From contig JBKHBQ010000013.1 of assembly GCA_046542305.1 (NCBI GenBank), positions 1-27,295 of the forward strand: a stretch of 27,295 bases of DNA, given 5' to 3'. Shown piece after piece: positions 1-9,170 of this stretch. The notes beneath the pieces were generated by a model. That model searched no databases. It saw nothing but the letters and a program-made list of their open reading frames with translations, and was not told the origin of the DNA. The position numbers were made by a program, and so were the translations under genes. Source of the DNA: JBKHBQ01 sp046542305. GTDB taxonomy: Bacteria > Bacteroidota > Bacteroidia > Bacteroidales > 4484-276. The stretch's first letter is position 1; each line of letters opens with the position of its first letter.

Positions 1-199
1 CAGAATTTTTTTGGCAAATATAGGCTTTTAGTGCGGAAACCCTTTGGTTGACTTTTGCCAATAGGACGCTGCCACAGTTTAAAAAGATTTTCTTACTTTT
101 AGCCGTGGATTTAGTATTTATCGGGAAAACATCCCACCGGAGAAACCATTAACAAATAATCATAAACAAATAAAGAATAGTAACGAATAACAAACCCAC
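1..199. other. Non-coding leader upstream of dprA
   Basis: This 199-bp stretch contains no convincing gene. The part from about 140 to 199 is A-rich and probably includes the untranslated leader of dprA. I looked for the Bacteroidetes promoter pattern (TTTG or TTG, about 19 bases, TAnnTTTG). I found only partial -7 matches, such as TACTTTTA at 94-101, with no properly spaced -33 element, so I do not call a promoter. The left end may hold the tail of an upstream transcript, but no reading frame shows this. Confidence 0.4.
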
Positions 200-1291
200 A
201 TGCTCCTCTATCAAATCGGTCTGACCCTTCTACCCGGCGTGGGCGATGTGCTCGGCAAAAAGCTGGTAGCCTACTGTGGCGGCGTGGAATCGGTTTTCAG
301 GCAAAAAAAGCAAGCCCTCGAAAAAATCCCCGGCATCGGCGCTTCACTGGTTAATGCCATTTTATCGCAAAACGTGCTTATGCGGGCCGAAGAAGAAATC
401 GCATTCATTGAAAAGAACAACATTATTCCGCTTTTCTATCTTGATAAACGCTACCCCCAAAGGCTGAAAAGCTGCACCGACGGACCGGTGATGCTGTATC
501 TGAAAGGCAACTGCGATCTGAATCATCCGAAAATCATAGCTGCCGTCGGCACCCGCAACGCCACCGCTTACGGAAAGGAGATTTGTGAAAAAATCATCGC
601 CGGACTTAAGGCACATGATGTGATGATCGTAAGCGGGCTGGCCTACGGCATCGATACCTGTGCACACCGGGCAGCCCTGGAGCAGGGATTGAAAACTATT
701 TCGGTGTTGGGCCACGGGCTCGACCGTATTTATCCTTACCTTAATACCGGTCTTTCCAATAAGATCGTCGACCAGGGCGGGCTGCTCAGCGAATTCATGA
801 GCGGCACCAAACCCGACCGGGAGAATTTCCCAAAGCGCAACCGCATCATCGCAGGCATGTCGGACGCCACCCTGGTAGTGGAAGCAGCCAAACGCGGCGG
901 AGCGCTCATCACCGCCGACATCGCCAATTCCTACAACCGGGATGTGTTCAGCGTGCCGGGCCGTATCGGCGACAACTGGTCGGAAGGCTGCAATTACCTG
1001 ATCAAAACAAACCGGGCTGCGCTTGTGCAGGACGCCGCCGATATTGCTTATGTGATGGGCTGGGAAAAAACCGCGAATGTTAAGCCCGTACAGCAGCGAA
1101 GCCTGTTCATCAATATGTCGGAGGAGGAAGAAAAAATCGCGGACATCCTTCGCAATGCCGACAGCATGGGCATCGATGAAATCGTTCAGCGGGCCGCCCT
1201 GCCCACCAGCCGTGCGGCAGCGGCACTGCTCAACCTCGAGTTTCAGGGCATCGTCAGGGCCTTGCCGGGCAAGGTTTACAAACTGGCCTGA
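200..1291 (+). CDS. dprA: DNA-processing protein DprA (Smf)
   Basis: DprA binds incoming single-stranded DNA in the cytoplasm and loads RecA on it during natural transformation. The 363-residue product has the full family layout. Two helix-hairpin-helix motifs lie at about residues 11-16 (LPGVG) and 42-50 (KIPGIGASL). The Rossmann-like DprA core runs from about 112 to 285, with GTRNATAYG (117-125), SGLAYGID (145-152), G-x-D-x-IYP (173-179), FPKRNRIIAG (210-219) and RGGALITAD (232-240). A C-terminal winged-helix-like domain (about 305-363) ends in a G-x-V-Y motif. The ATG at 200 gives the expected N-terminus, and length is normal for the family. The gene ends 6 bp from the stop of the convergent yqhD-like gene. 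No other competence gene is visible in the window. Confidence 0.96.
   Translation: MLLYQIGLTLLPGVGDVLGKKLVAYCGGVESVFRQKKQALEKIPGIGASLVNAILSQNVLMRAEEEIAFIEKNNIIPLFYLDKRYPQRLKSCTDGPVMLYLKGNCDLNHPKIIAAVGTRNATAYGKEICEKIIAGLKAHDVMIVSGLAYGIDTCAHRAALEQGLKTISVLGHGLDRIYPYLNTGLSNKIVDQGGLLSEFMSGTKPDRENFPKRNRIIAGMSDATLVVEAAKRGGALITADIANSYNRDVFSVPGRIGDNWSEGCNYLIKTNRAALVQDAADIAYVMGWEKTANVKPVQQRSLFINMSEEEEKIADILRNADSMGIDEIVQRAALPTSRAAAALLNLEFQGIVRALPGKVYKLA
1260..1274. terminator. GC-rich hairpin at the convergent dprA/yqhD junction
   Basis: A 6-bp perfect stem (CCTTGC/GCAAGG) with a 3-base loop lies inside the last codons of dprA and 23 bp beyond the stop of the opposing operon. It sits where both converging transcripts must end. 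No long T-run follows on either strand (only TTT on the plus side), so it may be chance, a weak terminator or a 3-prime end-stabilising structure. Confidence 0.25.
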
Positions 1292-1297
1292 AAAATC

Positions 1298-2455
1298 CTA
1301 CAACCGGTCCCGCAGAATTTCCTTTACCTTCTCAGGATTTACCAGCTTCCTTTCACCGAGAGCAGTAAATCCGTTCCGCTTCAGGTTTTCAGCCACCTTT
1401 TCGGTCACTTCTTCATTCAGGTCATAATCCGGCAGCCTGGTGGGCACTCCGAGGCTGTTAAAAAAGGCTTCAGTTTTTGAAATAGCCCCGGCGATCCTTT
1501 CCTGATCTGAACCTTCGCGAATGTCCCACACACGCTCAGCAAACTTCAGCAGTTTTTCCTTTTTTTCTTCGCGCATTACGCGCATCATCCCCGGCCACAC
1601 GATGGCCAGCGTACGTGCATGGTCGATGCCGTAGAGGGCCGTCAGTTCGTGTCCGATGCTGTGGATGGCCCAGTCGGTAACCACACCGGTTGCAAGCAGC
1701 CCGTTTAAAGCCATGGTAGCCGACCACAGCACATTTTTGGCAGCATCCATGTTTCCGGGATCTTCGAGATATGTTGGTCCTTCCTCAATGAGCGTTTTTA
1801 ATACGGCTTCGGCATAGCGATCCTGCAGCGGTGCATTTTGCGGATAGGTGAGATATTGCTCGGTCACATGCACGAAAGCATCCACCACGCCATTTCCACG
1901 CTGCCGCAGAGACAATGATGCGGTAACTGCTGGGTCGAGCACTGAAAATCCCGGGTTGGTCAGCGGGGGCGCTCCGAAGGCCAGCTTTTGACCGGTTTCC
2001 TTTCTGGAGATCACCGCAAAGGCATTCATCTCCGAACCGGTGGCCGGCAGGGTAAGCACCGCGCCCATTGGAATAGCCGAACGGACCCTGGCTTGCTTTT
2101 CCAGAATATCCCAGGGCTCTCCATCGAATTTTGCGGCAGCGGCAATAAACTTGGTGCCGTCGAGCACCGAGCCTCCGCCAACGGCAAGCAGGAAATCGAT
2201 GTTTTCGCTGCGGCAAATGTCCACCGCTTTCATCAGCGTAGTGAACTGCGGATTGGCTTCGATGCCGCCGAATTCGAACCACCGGAACCCCTCAAGCGCC
2301 TGTTTTACCTGATCGTAAACACCGTTCTTTTTTATGGAGCCGCCGCCGTAGGTCATCAAAATGCGTGCTCCGGCAGGGATCTCCTTTGCTATTTTTACGA
2401 TGTTATTTTCGCCAAAAATAATTTTTGTCGGGTTGTGATACACAAAGTTGTTCAT
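1298..2455 (-). CDS. yqhD: YqhD-like NADPH-dependent aldehyde reductase / iron-containing alcohol dehydrogenase
   Basis: The 385-residue product belongs to the group III iron-containing alcohol dehydrogenases and is clearly close to E. coli YqhD, which reduces toxic short-chain aldehydes with NADPH in the cytoplasm. The N-terminal half is the nucleotide-binding domain, with GGGS at 37-40 and the YqhD signature GGGSVLDGTKFIA at 93-105. The helical C-terminal domain carries the expected metal ligands D192, H196, H265 and H279, in the contexts VVDAFVH, AIHSIGHE and GIDHA. Length matches the family (E. coli 387). The gene is the last of the leftward operon, 21 bp after the FKBP lipoprotein gene. 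This position suggests aldehyde detoxification coupled to efflux, which is inference. The physiological substrate cannot be read from sequence. Confidence 0.93.
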   Translation of the reverse strand: MNNFVYHNPTKIIFGENNIVKIAKEIPAGARILMTYGGGSIKKNGVYDQVKQALEGFRWFEFGGIEANPQFTTLMKAVDICRSENIDFLLAVGGGSVLDGTKFIAAAAKFDGEPWDILEKQARVRSAIPMGAVLTLPATGSEMNAFAVISRKETGQKLAFGAPPLTNPGFSVLDPAVTASLSLRQRGNGVVDAFVHVTEQYLTYPQNAPLQDRYAEAVLKTLIEEGPTYLEDPGNMDAAKNVLWSATMALNGLLATGVVTDWAIHSIGHELTALYGIDHARTLAIVWPGMMRVMREEKKEKLLKFAERVWDIREGSDQERIAGAISKTEAFFNSLGVPTRLPDYDLNEEVTEKVAENLKRNGFTALGERKLVNPEKVKEILRDRL

Positions 2456-2476
2456 ATCAAAATCTCCTGTGTTTTT

Positions 2477-3199
2477 TTATTCGCCATGAATATCAATCAG
2501 CTCCACGGAATAGATGATGGTAGAGCCGGAGGGGATCAGATCCATGTAATTTTCGTTGCCATAGGCCAGGCCCGGTGGAATGTAGAACTCATAGATGGCG
2601 CCTTTTCGCATAAGCTGAATGCCTTCCGAAAGCCCCTTCAACACGTGATTGAGCCGGATGCTCACGGGTCCGCTGTCGTACGACATGTCGAAGGTGGTGC
2701 GGTCGATGTACATGGCGCGGTAGTGAATGGTGACACTGTCGGTGGGTGAGGGAAATCCGCCCTCCCCGATTTTTATGATTTTGTATTGCAGGCCGCTCGG
2801 CAGCACCTCCACGCCTTCGCGCTCCTTGTTGGCCTCGAGAAACTCACGGCCTTCCTGAAGGTTCTTCTCCAGCATGCGCTGATAACGATCGGCTTCAAGC
2901 GTTTCTACTTCCCTGTTGAAATCCGCCACCAGCAATTCCTCCACGGAATCGCTGAAAATGCTCTGCTTTTTTTCCAGGGCATCATAAATTCCCTTGTAGA
3001 TCATTTGGGGATCGGCTTGTATTTCCTGATTTGCGATTCCTTCGCCATAATCATAACCGATGATGTAGGATATCGAATCCATCTTGCTTTGCGGATTGAG
3101 GTGATCCGGGTTATCCGGCTGTTGATTACAGGATATCATCACCAATACCGAAATAATGGCCAACCCCTTGATCAGTGATTTAAAATGCTTTTTCATCAT
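2477..3199 (-). CDS. FKBP-type peptidyl-prolyl cis-trans isomerase, lipoprotein
   Basis: The 240-residue product is predicted to catalyse or assist proline isomerisation during folding of envelope proteins. It begins with a lipoprotein signal ending VMISC, so Cys24 is the likely lipidated residue. Residues about 38-128 are helical and resemble the dimerisation arm of FkpA/Mip proteins. The C-terminal FKBP domain (about 135-238) shows VTIHY (156-160), FD (170-171), a GxxEGIQLM segment (189-197), IPPGLAYG (207-214) and IPSGSTIIYSVEL (222-234). The Trp normally found at the base of the FKBP pocket is Leu190 here. Two ATG codons stand side by side at the start, and I took the first. Only 3 bp separate it from the stop of the RND permease gene, so the two are very probably co-transcribed. 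Confidence 0.9.
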   Translation of the reverse strand: MMKKHFKSLIKGLAIISVLVMISCNQQPDNPDHLNPQSKMDSISYIIGYDYGEGIANQEIQADPQMIYKGIYDALEKKQSIFSDSVEELLVADFNREVETLEADRYQRMLEKNLQEGREFLEANKEREGVEVLPSGLQYKIIKIGEGGFPSPTDSVTIHYRAMYIDRTTFDMSYDSGPVSIRLNHVLKGLSEGIQLMRKGAIYEFYIPPGLAYGNENYMDLIPSGSTIIYSVELIDIHGE

Positions 3200-3202
3200 T
3201 AA

Positions 3203-6200
3203 TTAGTTCTGTTCGTTTAATTCGGCTGCTTTGCGTTTTTCGGTGCGCTTGCGGTAGAGCACATAGTACATCGACGGCACCACCACCAGCGTGAGGAAAG
3301 TTGCAAAGGTAAGACCGAAAATGATGGTCCAGGCAAGCGGGTTCCAAAAATCGGCACTGTCGCCGCCGAAATAAATATTCGGATCGAGCTCGGTAAATAG
3401 CGTATAGAAATTAATGTTCATCCCGATAGCCAGGGGCAACAATCCAAAGATCGTTGATGCCGCCGTAAGCAATACAGGTGTAAGACGGATCGATCCGCCA
3501 CCAACCACGGCTTCCAAAAAATCATCCTTTTCCTCCACAAGCTGGTCAGTATAGTCGATCAGGATAATGGCATTTTTGACCACGATGCCGATCACAGCGA
3601 TCAGGCCCATGCCGGTCATGACGATAGAAATACTCATGTCAAACAACGTGGTGAAAAGGAACACCCCGATCATACTGAACACCACCTGAAGGAGAATAAT
3701 GACCGGCTTCGACAGCGAGTTGAACTGTGAAACCAGGATGAGGAACACCACTGCAATGGCAATAAGGAAAGCCAGGGTAAGAAAGTCTGACGATTCCTCC
3801 TGATCCTGCTGTTCGCCGGTGAAGACAAAATCGTAGCCTTTGGGAAGGTCGAAGGCTTCGAGTGCGGTGGAAATTTCCTGAACGATCTCGTTGGCATTAT
3901 AACCGGTGAGCAGGTTAGAAGATAATGTAATGGTGGGGCGGTATTCCTGGTGGATTACGCCGCCGTAGGAAGTCTGGTATTCGATATCGGCAATGGCAGA
4001 AATGGGAATTTCACTCACGCCATTTGGCCCGGGCACGGGAATATTCAGATTCATCAGATCACTGATTTTCTTCCGGTAGTTTTCCTTTAGCCTTACATTG
4101 ATGGGATACTCCTCGTCGCCCTCGCGATATTTTGACGCTGTGGTTCCGTAGAGCGCCGTACGCATGATAGAACCTACATAGGCCGTACTGATGCCATACT
4201 GATTGGCCTTGATGCGGTCGATCCTGACGATCACCTCTGGTTTGTCCACATCGGCATCCGATCTCAGCTCCTCGATTCCGGGAATGGCCAGCGAATCGAT
4301 GAAAGCCATGGTTTCTTCAGAAATTTTGATCAGCTCACGGTAAGGCCGTTTGGCTTCCCCGCGGATCTCCAGGTTGACGGGCTTACCTGTTGGCGGACCC
4401 GACTCTTCCTGTTCCACCACGATCTCTGCGCCGGGAATTCCCGAAATGCGGTCGCGCATCTCCTCCAGGATCTCAAGCGTACTGCGCCCTTCCCTGAACT
4501 TGTATTCTTCAAAGTTTACAGAAACCCTGGCCAGCCTCGCCTGCGTGGTACGTTCGAAAATATTTTGCCCCGCGTTGATGGCCACATTCGTGATCACCGA
4601 CTCCACATCGGGATTATCTTTTCCGATAATTGCAAACACCGAATCCTCCACCTGCTTGGTCACCTGGTTGGTCACCTCAATGTCGGTACCGGTGGGCATG
4701 GTGATGTAAACGTAAATATTGTTGGGCTCGCTTTCAGGGAAAAAGACAACCTTCGGCGGCTTTACAACCATCAGGAAAAAGGTGAAGAAAAGCAGCAATA
4801 CGGTGCCTATGATAATGAGATAAGGTCTTGCGCCTTTCAGAAAGAACCCAAGGGTATTGCGATAGCCCGCCATCATACGCGGAATTACAAACTTTTGAAA
4901 CTTTTCGATGAGATAAAAAATGATGAATTTGGTAAACAGCCAAACGATTACGATAAACGCCAGGAGGTTTCCGGCCCACATCACCCCGATCACATACATG
5001 ATCACGGCCAGAATGGTAGCCGAAAGCAGGAAGATTGATTCCTTGCGGTACAACCTGCGCTCATGTTGCTTTTCGCCCTTGTACCTCATAAAACTCACCG
5101 CAAAAACCGGATTCATCACATAAGCCACCAGCATCGACGCCAGCAGCGTGATAATGAGCGTTACCGGGATGTAAAGCATAAAGCTGCCGATAACACCCGG
5201 CCAGAAAGCCAGCGGCACAAAAGGCATAACCGTGGTGAGTGTTCCGGTGAAAACCGGCAAAGCCACCTCGCCCACTGCACGTTTCGTGGAATCGAAAATG
5301 CTCAGGTTTGGCGTGTTCATATAAATCCGGTAGATATTTTCCACAATCACGATAGAGTTGTCCACCACGATACCCAGCACCAGAATGAAAGCCATCAGCA
5401 CCACCATATTCATGGTAAAGCCCACCAGCGGGATAAAAATAAAGGCGATAACCATCGACAGCGGAATAGCCACGGCCACAAACAGGGCATTGTCGATTCC
5501 CATAAAAAACATCAGCACCAGGGTCACCACCAGGAATCCGAGAATAATGGTATTGAACAGATCGCTCACATTGTTGCGGGTCATGGTACTCTGATCGCCG
5601 GTGGCTCTGATCTCGAGAGTTGCGGGAATGTCTTCGCGGAATTCATCAAGAATTTCATTCGCCTTGTCGATGGCAATGATCAGGTTTTTGCCGCTTTTTT
5701 TGATGACGTTCAGGGTAATTACATCCTTTCCGCCCATGCGGGAATAGCTTTCGCGATCCTTAAAATCATCCTCGATGCTGGCAATATCGCTCAGGTACAC
5801 GCCTTCGCGGATGAGGATATTTTTCAGTTCGCGCGGATCTTCAAATTCGCCCACCACGCGCATGTTGCGTTCCATCAGGCCCATGTCGAGCATGCCGGCA
5901 GTGATGGTCATGTTTTCCATGCGGATGGCCTGCACGATCTGATCAAAGGTTACTCCGGCCGACTGCATCTTGTACAGATCGAGGTTCACCTGTATTTCAC
6001 GGTCGAGCGCGCCGACAATATCCACCCGGGTGATTTCCTCCAGGCCTTCGATCTTATCCTGAAGATCTTCGGCGTATTCCTTGATTTTTACCAGGCCAAG
6101 GTTTCCCGAAAGGTTGATGTTGAGTATGGGGATCTCCGACAGGTCGATGCGGGTAACTTCGGGCAGGCGGTTGGGATCCTGTGCCAGTTCGGGCGGCAGG

Positions 6201-6571
6201 TTGGGTTTGGCCTTATCCACCGCGTCCTTCACATCCTGCATGGCGCGGTTGTCGTCCACATTGGTTTCGAATTCGATGAAGATCAGCGAAAAATCCTGGA
6301 TCGACTTGCTGCTGATCTTTTTGATGCCTTTCACACTTTTCAATTCCTTTTCCAGGGGATGGGTAACCAGGTTCACCATGTCTTCGGGTGAGGTACCCAC
6401 ATAAATGGTGGAAACCGAAAAATAGGGGAAGGTGACCTCGGGAAATTTTTCCTTGGGTGTAGAATTGTAGGCAATAATCCCTGCCACCACCATGATTACG
6501 GTAAAGATGTACACCGTCACCCTGTTTTTGATGGCTATATTCGTTAGCGCAAATTCTTTCTGTTTCTTCAT
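3203..6571 (-). CDS. RND-family efflux pump permease (AcrB-like inner-membrane subunit)
   Basis: This 1122-residue protein is the proton-driven inner-membrane pump of a tripartite exporter. The duplicated RND architecture is clear: TM1 at about 17-36, a first periplasmic porter region to about 335, TM2-6 at about 340-495, TM7 at about 583-602, a second porter region to about 910, and the last TM bundle to about 1105. Proton-relay residues are visible as D404 in TM4 (GIVVDNSIVIVEN) and K999 in TM10 (GIVVKNAIILID); the second Asp of the AcrB pair is Asn405. Between TM6 and TM7 two additional hydrophobic segments (about 512-532 and 534-555) suggest 14 rather than 12 membrane spans. The protein is also longer than AcrB (about 1049). 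It looks more like the drug/organic-solute branch than the metal branch, but the substrate is unknown. Confidence 0.95.
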   Translation of the reverse strand: MKKQKEFALTNIAIKNRVTVYIFTVIMVVAGIIAYNSTPKEKFPEVTFPYFSVSTIYVGTSPEDMVNLVTHPLEKELKSVKGIKKISSKSIQDFSLIFIEFETNVDDNRAMQDVKDAVDKAKPNLPPELAQDPNRLPEVTRIDLSEIPILNINLSGNLGLVKIKEYAEDLQDKIEGLEEITRVDIVGALDREIQVNLDLYKMQSAGVTFDQIVQAIRMENMTITAGMLDMGLMERNMRVVGEFEDPRELKNILIREGVYLSDIASIEDDFKDRESYSRMGGKDVITLNVIKKSGKNLIIAIDKANEILDEFREDIPATLEIRATGDQSTMTRNNVSDLFNTIILGFLVVTLVLMFFMGIDNALFVAVAIPLSMVIAFIFIPLVGFTMNMVVLMAFILVLGIVVDNSIVIVENIYRIYMNTPNLSIFDSTKRAVGEVALPVFTGTLTTVMPFVPLAFWPGVIGSFMLYIPVTLIITLLASMLVAYVMNPVFAVSFMRYKGEKQHERRLYRKESIFLLSATILAVIMYVIGVMWAGNLLAFIVIVWLFTKFIIFYLIEKFQKFVIPRMMAGYRNTLGFFLKGARPYLIIIGTVLLLFFTFFLMVVKPPKVVFFPESEPNNIYVYITMPTGTDIEVTNQVTKQVEDSVFAIIGKDNPDVESVITNVAINAGQNIFERTTQARLARVSVNFEEYKFREGRSTLEILEEMRDRISGIPGAEIVVEQEESGPPTGKPVNLEIRGEAKRPYRELIKISEETMAFIDSLAIPGIEELRSDADVDKPEVIVRIDRIKANQYGISTAYVGSIMRTALYGTTASKYREGDEEYPINVRLKENYRKKISDLMNLNIPVPGPNGVSEIPISAIADIEYQTSYGGVIHQEYRPTITLSSNLLTGYNANEIVQEISTALEAFDLPKGYDFVFTGEQQDQEESSDFLTLAFLIAIAVVFLILVSQFNSLSKPVIILLQVVFSMIGVFLFTTLFDMSISIVMTGMGLIAVIGIVVKNAIILIDYTDQLVEEKDDFLEAVVGGGSIRLTPVLLTAASTIFGLLPLAIGMNINFYTLFTELDPNIYFGGDSADFWNPLAWTIIFGLTFATFLTLVVVPSMYYVLYRKRTEKRKAAELNEQN

Positions 6572-6612
6572 TAGAAATGATTTTTAGTTCAACTGAAAAA
6601 TTCCCGTCCGGA

Positions 6613-7791
6613 TTATTTTTGCAGCCTGTTAAAGCTAACGCCGATGGGTTCTCCAACGGAAATTTTGTTAAAACCAAAAACGATTACCACATCGCCGGAC
6701 GCAAGGCCGCCTGTAATCTCCACCTCGTCGCCGCTGTACCTTCCGGTTTCCACATCACGCTGTTCGGCAATCCACTGTCCGTTTACTTCCCTGGCCAGGT
6801 ACACGTAGCTTCTGTCTTCGGTTTGCTGTAAGGCATTGATGGGAAGTACAAAAGCATCGAAATTGGTATAATCGTTAACGGTGAGGATGGCCAGCATGTT
6901 GGGGTTGATGCGGTTGTCATCTGGCAGGTCTACCTCAATATCGAAGGTGCGGTTGTTGGGATCGATCACCTGCGCAACGGCTGTGATCTCCGCATCCATC
7001 TCAAGGTCAATCACCGGAAAATACACCTTTATTTTATCACCTCTTTTAATATTTGAAATATAATTTTCGGCCACTCTTGCTTTCACTTTTTGTGCCGACA
7101 TGTTGCTTACCCTGATGGCGCCCATATTAGGCACGGCGGCCTCGCCTTCCTTAATGGCGACGTAATCTACCACGCCGTCGATCGGGGAAAAGATCCTGGT
7201 CTTCTCCAGTTCGGTTTCCACATTTCTCAGTTTGATCTGCAGATCCTCCATCCGGTTTTTGGCCTGAAGGTACTGCACCTCGGTGCCGATGTTTTTCTCC
7301 CAGAGGTTTTCCTGCCGTTCGAACAAAGTGGTAGCCAGTTCGAGGCCGTTCTTTACTTCCCTGATGGATTGCCTGATGCTCTCGTTGTCGAGCTCGGCCA
7401 TCAGTTGTCCTTTGGTTACGTAATCGCCTTCGTCCACGTAAATTTTTTCCACCATATAGGGCCGCTGTGCGGGAACAAAAATGTTTTGGTCGCTTTCCAC
7501 GCTGCCCCGTACCTCGATGTAATGATTAAAAACCTCGGGTTCCACTTTTTCGGCCACCACCGCAGGAACCCTGGAGGTTTCCTCTACTGTGCCGCCATCG
7601 GCAATAATTTGCTGTTCGAGCTGCCGGATTTGTTTATCCAGCGCTTCGCGTTCCTTTTTTAACTGCTCCAGCTTGCTGCTGTCGTCATCCGTGCCTGCGC
7701 AGCCGGCGGCCAGCAGGGCGATAATTACCAGAAAGAGAAAATTCCTGTTCAGAATCATTTGCATGTTATTTTTTAGGCTTGTTGTTTTCAT
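6613..7791 (-). CDS. RND efflux periplasmic adaptor (membrane-fusion lipoprotein, HlyD/AcrA type)
   Basis: The 392-residue adaptor should bridge the permease and the TolC-like channel in the periplasm. The N-terminus ends in a lipobox (LLAAGC, Cys31). An unusual short heptad-like segment follows straight after the lipid anchor (about 38-63, rich in Lys, Glu, Leu and Gln). The split biotinyl-lipoyl-like domain lies at about 104-140 and 200-225 and frames a helical hairpin (about 137-200). Beta-barrel and membrane-proximal domains follow (about 233-388), with the typical R-T-F-D-I-E-V-D strand at about 281-288. In-frame ATGs at codons 10 and 12 are alternative starts and do not affect the lipobox. 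The gene starts 8 bp after the TolC-like gene and ends 41 bp before the permease. Confidence 0.92.
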   Translation of the reverse strand: MKTTSLKNNMQMILNRNFLFLVIIALLAAGCAGTDDDSSKLEQLKKEREALDKQIRQLEQQIIADGGTVEETSRVPAVVAEKVEPEVFNHYIEVRGSVESDQNIFVPAQRPYMVEKIYVDEGDYVTKGQLMAELDNESIRQSIREVKNGLELATTLFERQENLWEKNIGTEVQYLQAKNRMEDLQIKLRNVETELEKTRIFSPIDGVVDYVAIKEGEAAVPNMGAIRVSNMSAQKVKARVAENYISNIKRGDKIKVYFPVIDLEMDAEITAVAQVIDPNNRTFDIEVDLPDDNRINPNMLAILTVNDYTNFDAFVLPINALQQTEDRSYVYLAREVNGQWIAEQRDVETGRYSGDEVEITGGLASGDVVIVFGFNKISVGEPIGVSFNRLQK

Positions 7792-7799
7792 ATGCTGAA

Positions 7800-9170
7800 T
7801 TAATTGATTTCTGTTAACAATTTTTCGAGTTCCAGTTTCTTTTGCATCAGATTTAAAATCGCCATTATATAATCGCGCTCGGAATTGAGGTATTGATTGT
7901 AGTTTTGCTGCAGTTCGATGGATGACGACACCCCTTCGATCTGTTTAATCTGGGTTTTCTCATAAATCTTCATTGCCAGATCCAGACCATCCTTCTTGTT
8001 CTGATACACCTTCCATGCATTGAGGAAATTGTTCCTTACGGTGCTCACCTGGATTTCGAGACCGGATTTTAGCTTCTGATCCATAACCTGCAGTTTGTCG
8101 AGTTGAATTCTGGCCTGGCTCACCCTTGACGAACGTGCCCCGCTCTGGAAAATGGGAATACTCAGTTCCACGCCCCAGATGGTGGTTTTGAACCAGTCCT
8201 CACCACCTTTCAGAAAATTCCATTCCTGCCGGTAAGCATTCTCCTGAAAATTAAAGAAGGTGTACAACTGTGGCAGATACTGGGCTTTGTATCTTTTCAT
8301 GTCGAGATATGCCAGTTCCTGCTGGTTTTGCAAAAGCCTGTAATCGATGTGCTTTCTGACGTCGAAAGGCATCTGCAGGAGCATTTCCTTATCCACCTCT
8401 TCCAGCAATTCATCCAGATCATCGGTAAGCACGATTTCATTTTCAAGTTTCAGGCCCAACTGGAATTTCAGCAAGTTTCGCGATACGGCAAGATTGTTTT
8501 CGATGTCGAGGAGGTTTGCCTGAAGATCAGAGATCAGCAGGTCAACCTGATCCACATCCGTATCTTCCAGAAAGCCGCTTTCGAAAAGCGCCTGGTTTGC
8601 ATACTGGATTTCCTTTAATGATACCAGTGTAGAATCGATGATCCGCTTGTTTCTTTCGGCAATAAGCACCAGGTAGTACGACTCCGAAACCATCTGCCTG
8701 AGTTCGATCAGTTGCTTGTCATGCTGCTTTTGCGAAAGGTCGACAAAGGCTTTGGATGCCTGCAGGCCTACGATGTATTCGCCGCTGAACAAAAGCTGGC
8801 TGGCGGTGGCCGAAGCGGTCATGTTGTATTTGGTGCCGAACTTCACCGGGAAAAATTCGCCCTCGTAGGCCGGATCGCCCGGAAAGAAAAACTCGGCGGG
8901 GATCAACTGGGTAGGGATGTCGATGAAATCGTTGTAGGAAACCGAGGCCTCGATCTGGGGCAACCCGATGGCGGTAGTTTCCTTCACTTTTTTACGCGCG
9001 ATCTCCACATCTTTCAATGCATTGATAATGTCGTAATTGTGCTCCCCGGCGTATTGCACGGCCTCCCGGAGCGAAAAGTACATAACGGTGTCGCGGCTGC
9101 CGTTCTGTGCCTCTGCAGCCAGGGGCAGCAGCGCCGTTAAAGAAATCAGGAAGATGATTACTTGCTTCAT
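7800..9170 (-). CDS. TolC-family outer-membrane efflux protein
   Basis: The 456-residue product is the outer-membrane channel of the tripartite pump. A Sec signal peptide covers residues 1-21, with predicted cleavage after AEA. Two repeats of long amphipathic coiled-coil helices follow, as in the outer-membrane efflux protein family. The first repeat starts around SLREAVQYAGEHNYDI, with N-x-x-I-x-x-A and G-L-P-Q-I motifs. The second contains the Y-L-P-Q-L and G-V-E-L-S-I-P-I-F motifs near 290-345. The ATG overlaps the stop codon of the preceding TetR gene by 4 bp (ATGA), indicating translational coupling. The first structural gene after its regulator therefore encodes the channel, a common Bacteroidetes order (regulator, TolC, adaptor, pump). 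Confidence 0.93.
   Translation of the reverse strand: MKQVIIFLISLTALLPLAAEAQNGSRDTVMYFSLREAVQYAGEHNYDIINALKDVEIARKKVKETTAIGLPQIEASVSYNDFIDIPTQLIPAEFFFPGDPAYEGEFFPVKFGTKYNMTASATASQLLFSGEYIVGLQASKAFVDLSQKQHDKQLIELRQMVSESYYLVLIAERNKRIIDSTLVSLKEIQYANQALFESGFLEDTDVDQVDLLISDLQANLLDIENNLAVSRNLLKFQLGLKLENEIVLTDDLDELLEEVDKEMLLQMPFDVRKHIDYRLLQNQQELAYLDMKRYKAQYLPQLYTFFNFQENAYRQEWNFLKGGEDWFKTTIWGVELSIPIFQSGARSSRVSQARIQLDKLQVMDQKLKSGLEIQVSTVRNNFLNAWKVYQNKKDGLDLAMKIYEKTQIKQIEGVSSSIELQQNYNQYLNSERDYIMAILNLMQKKLELEKLLTEIN

Noticed and set aside
5063..6391. A 442-codon open frame on the plus strand opposite the RND permease
   Set aside because: It lies entirely antisense to a well-supported pump gene, and its translation is rich in His and Gln with no family features, as expected for the complement of a real gene.
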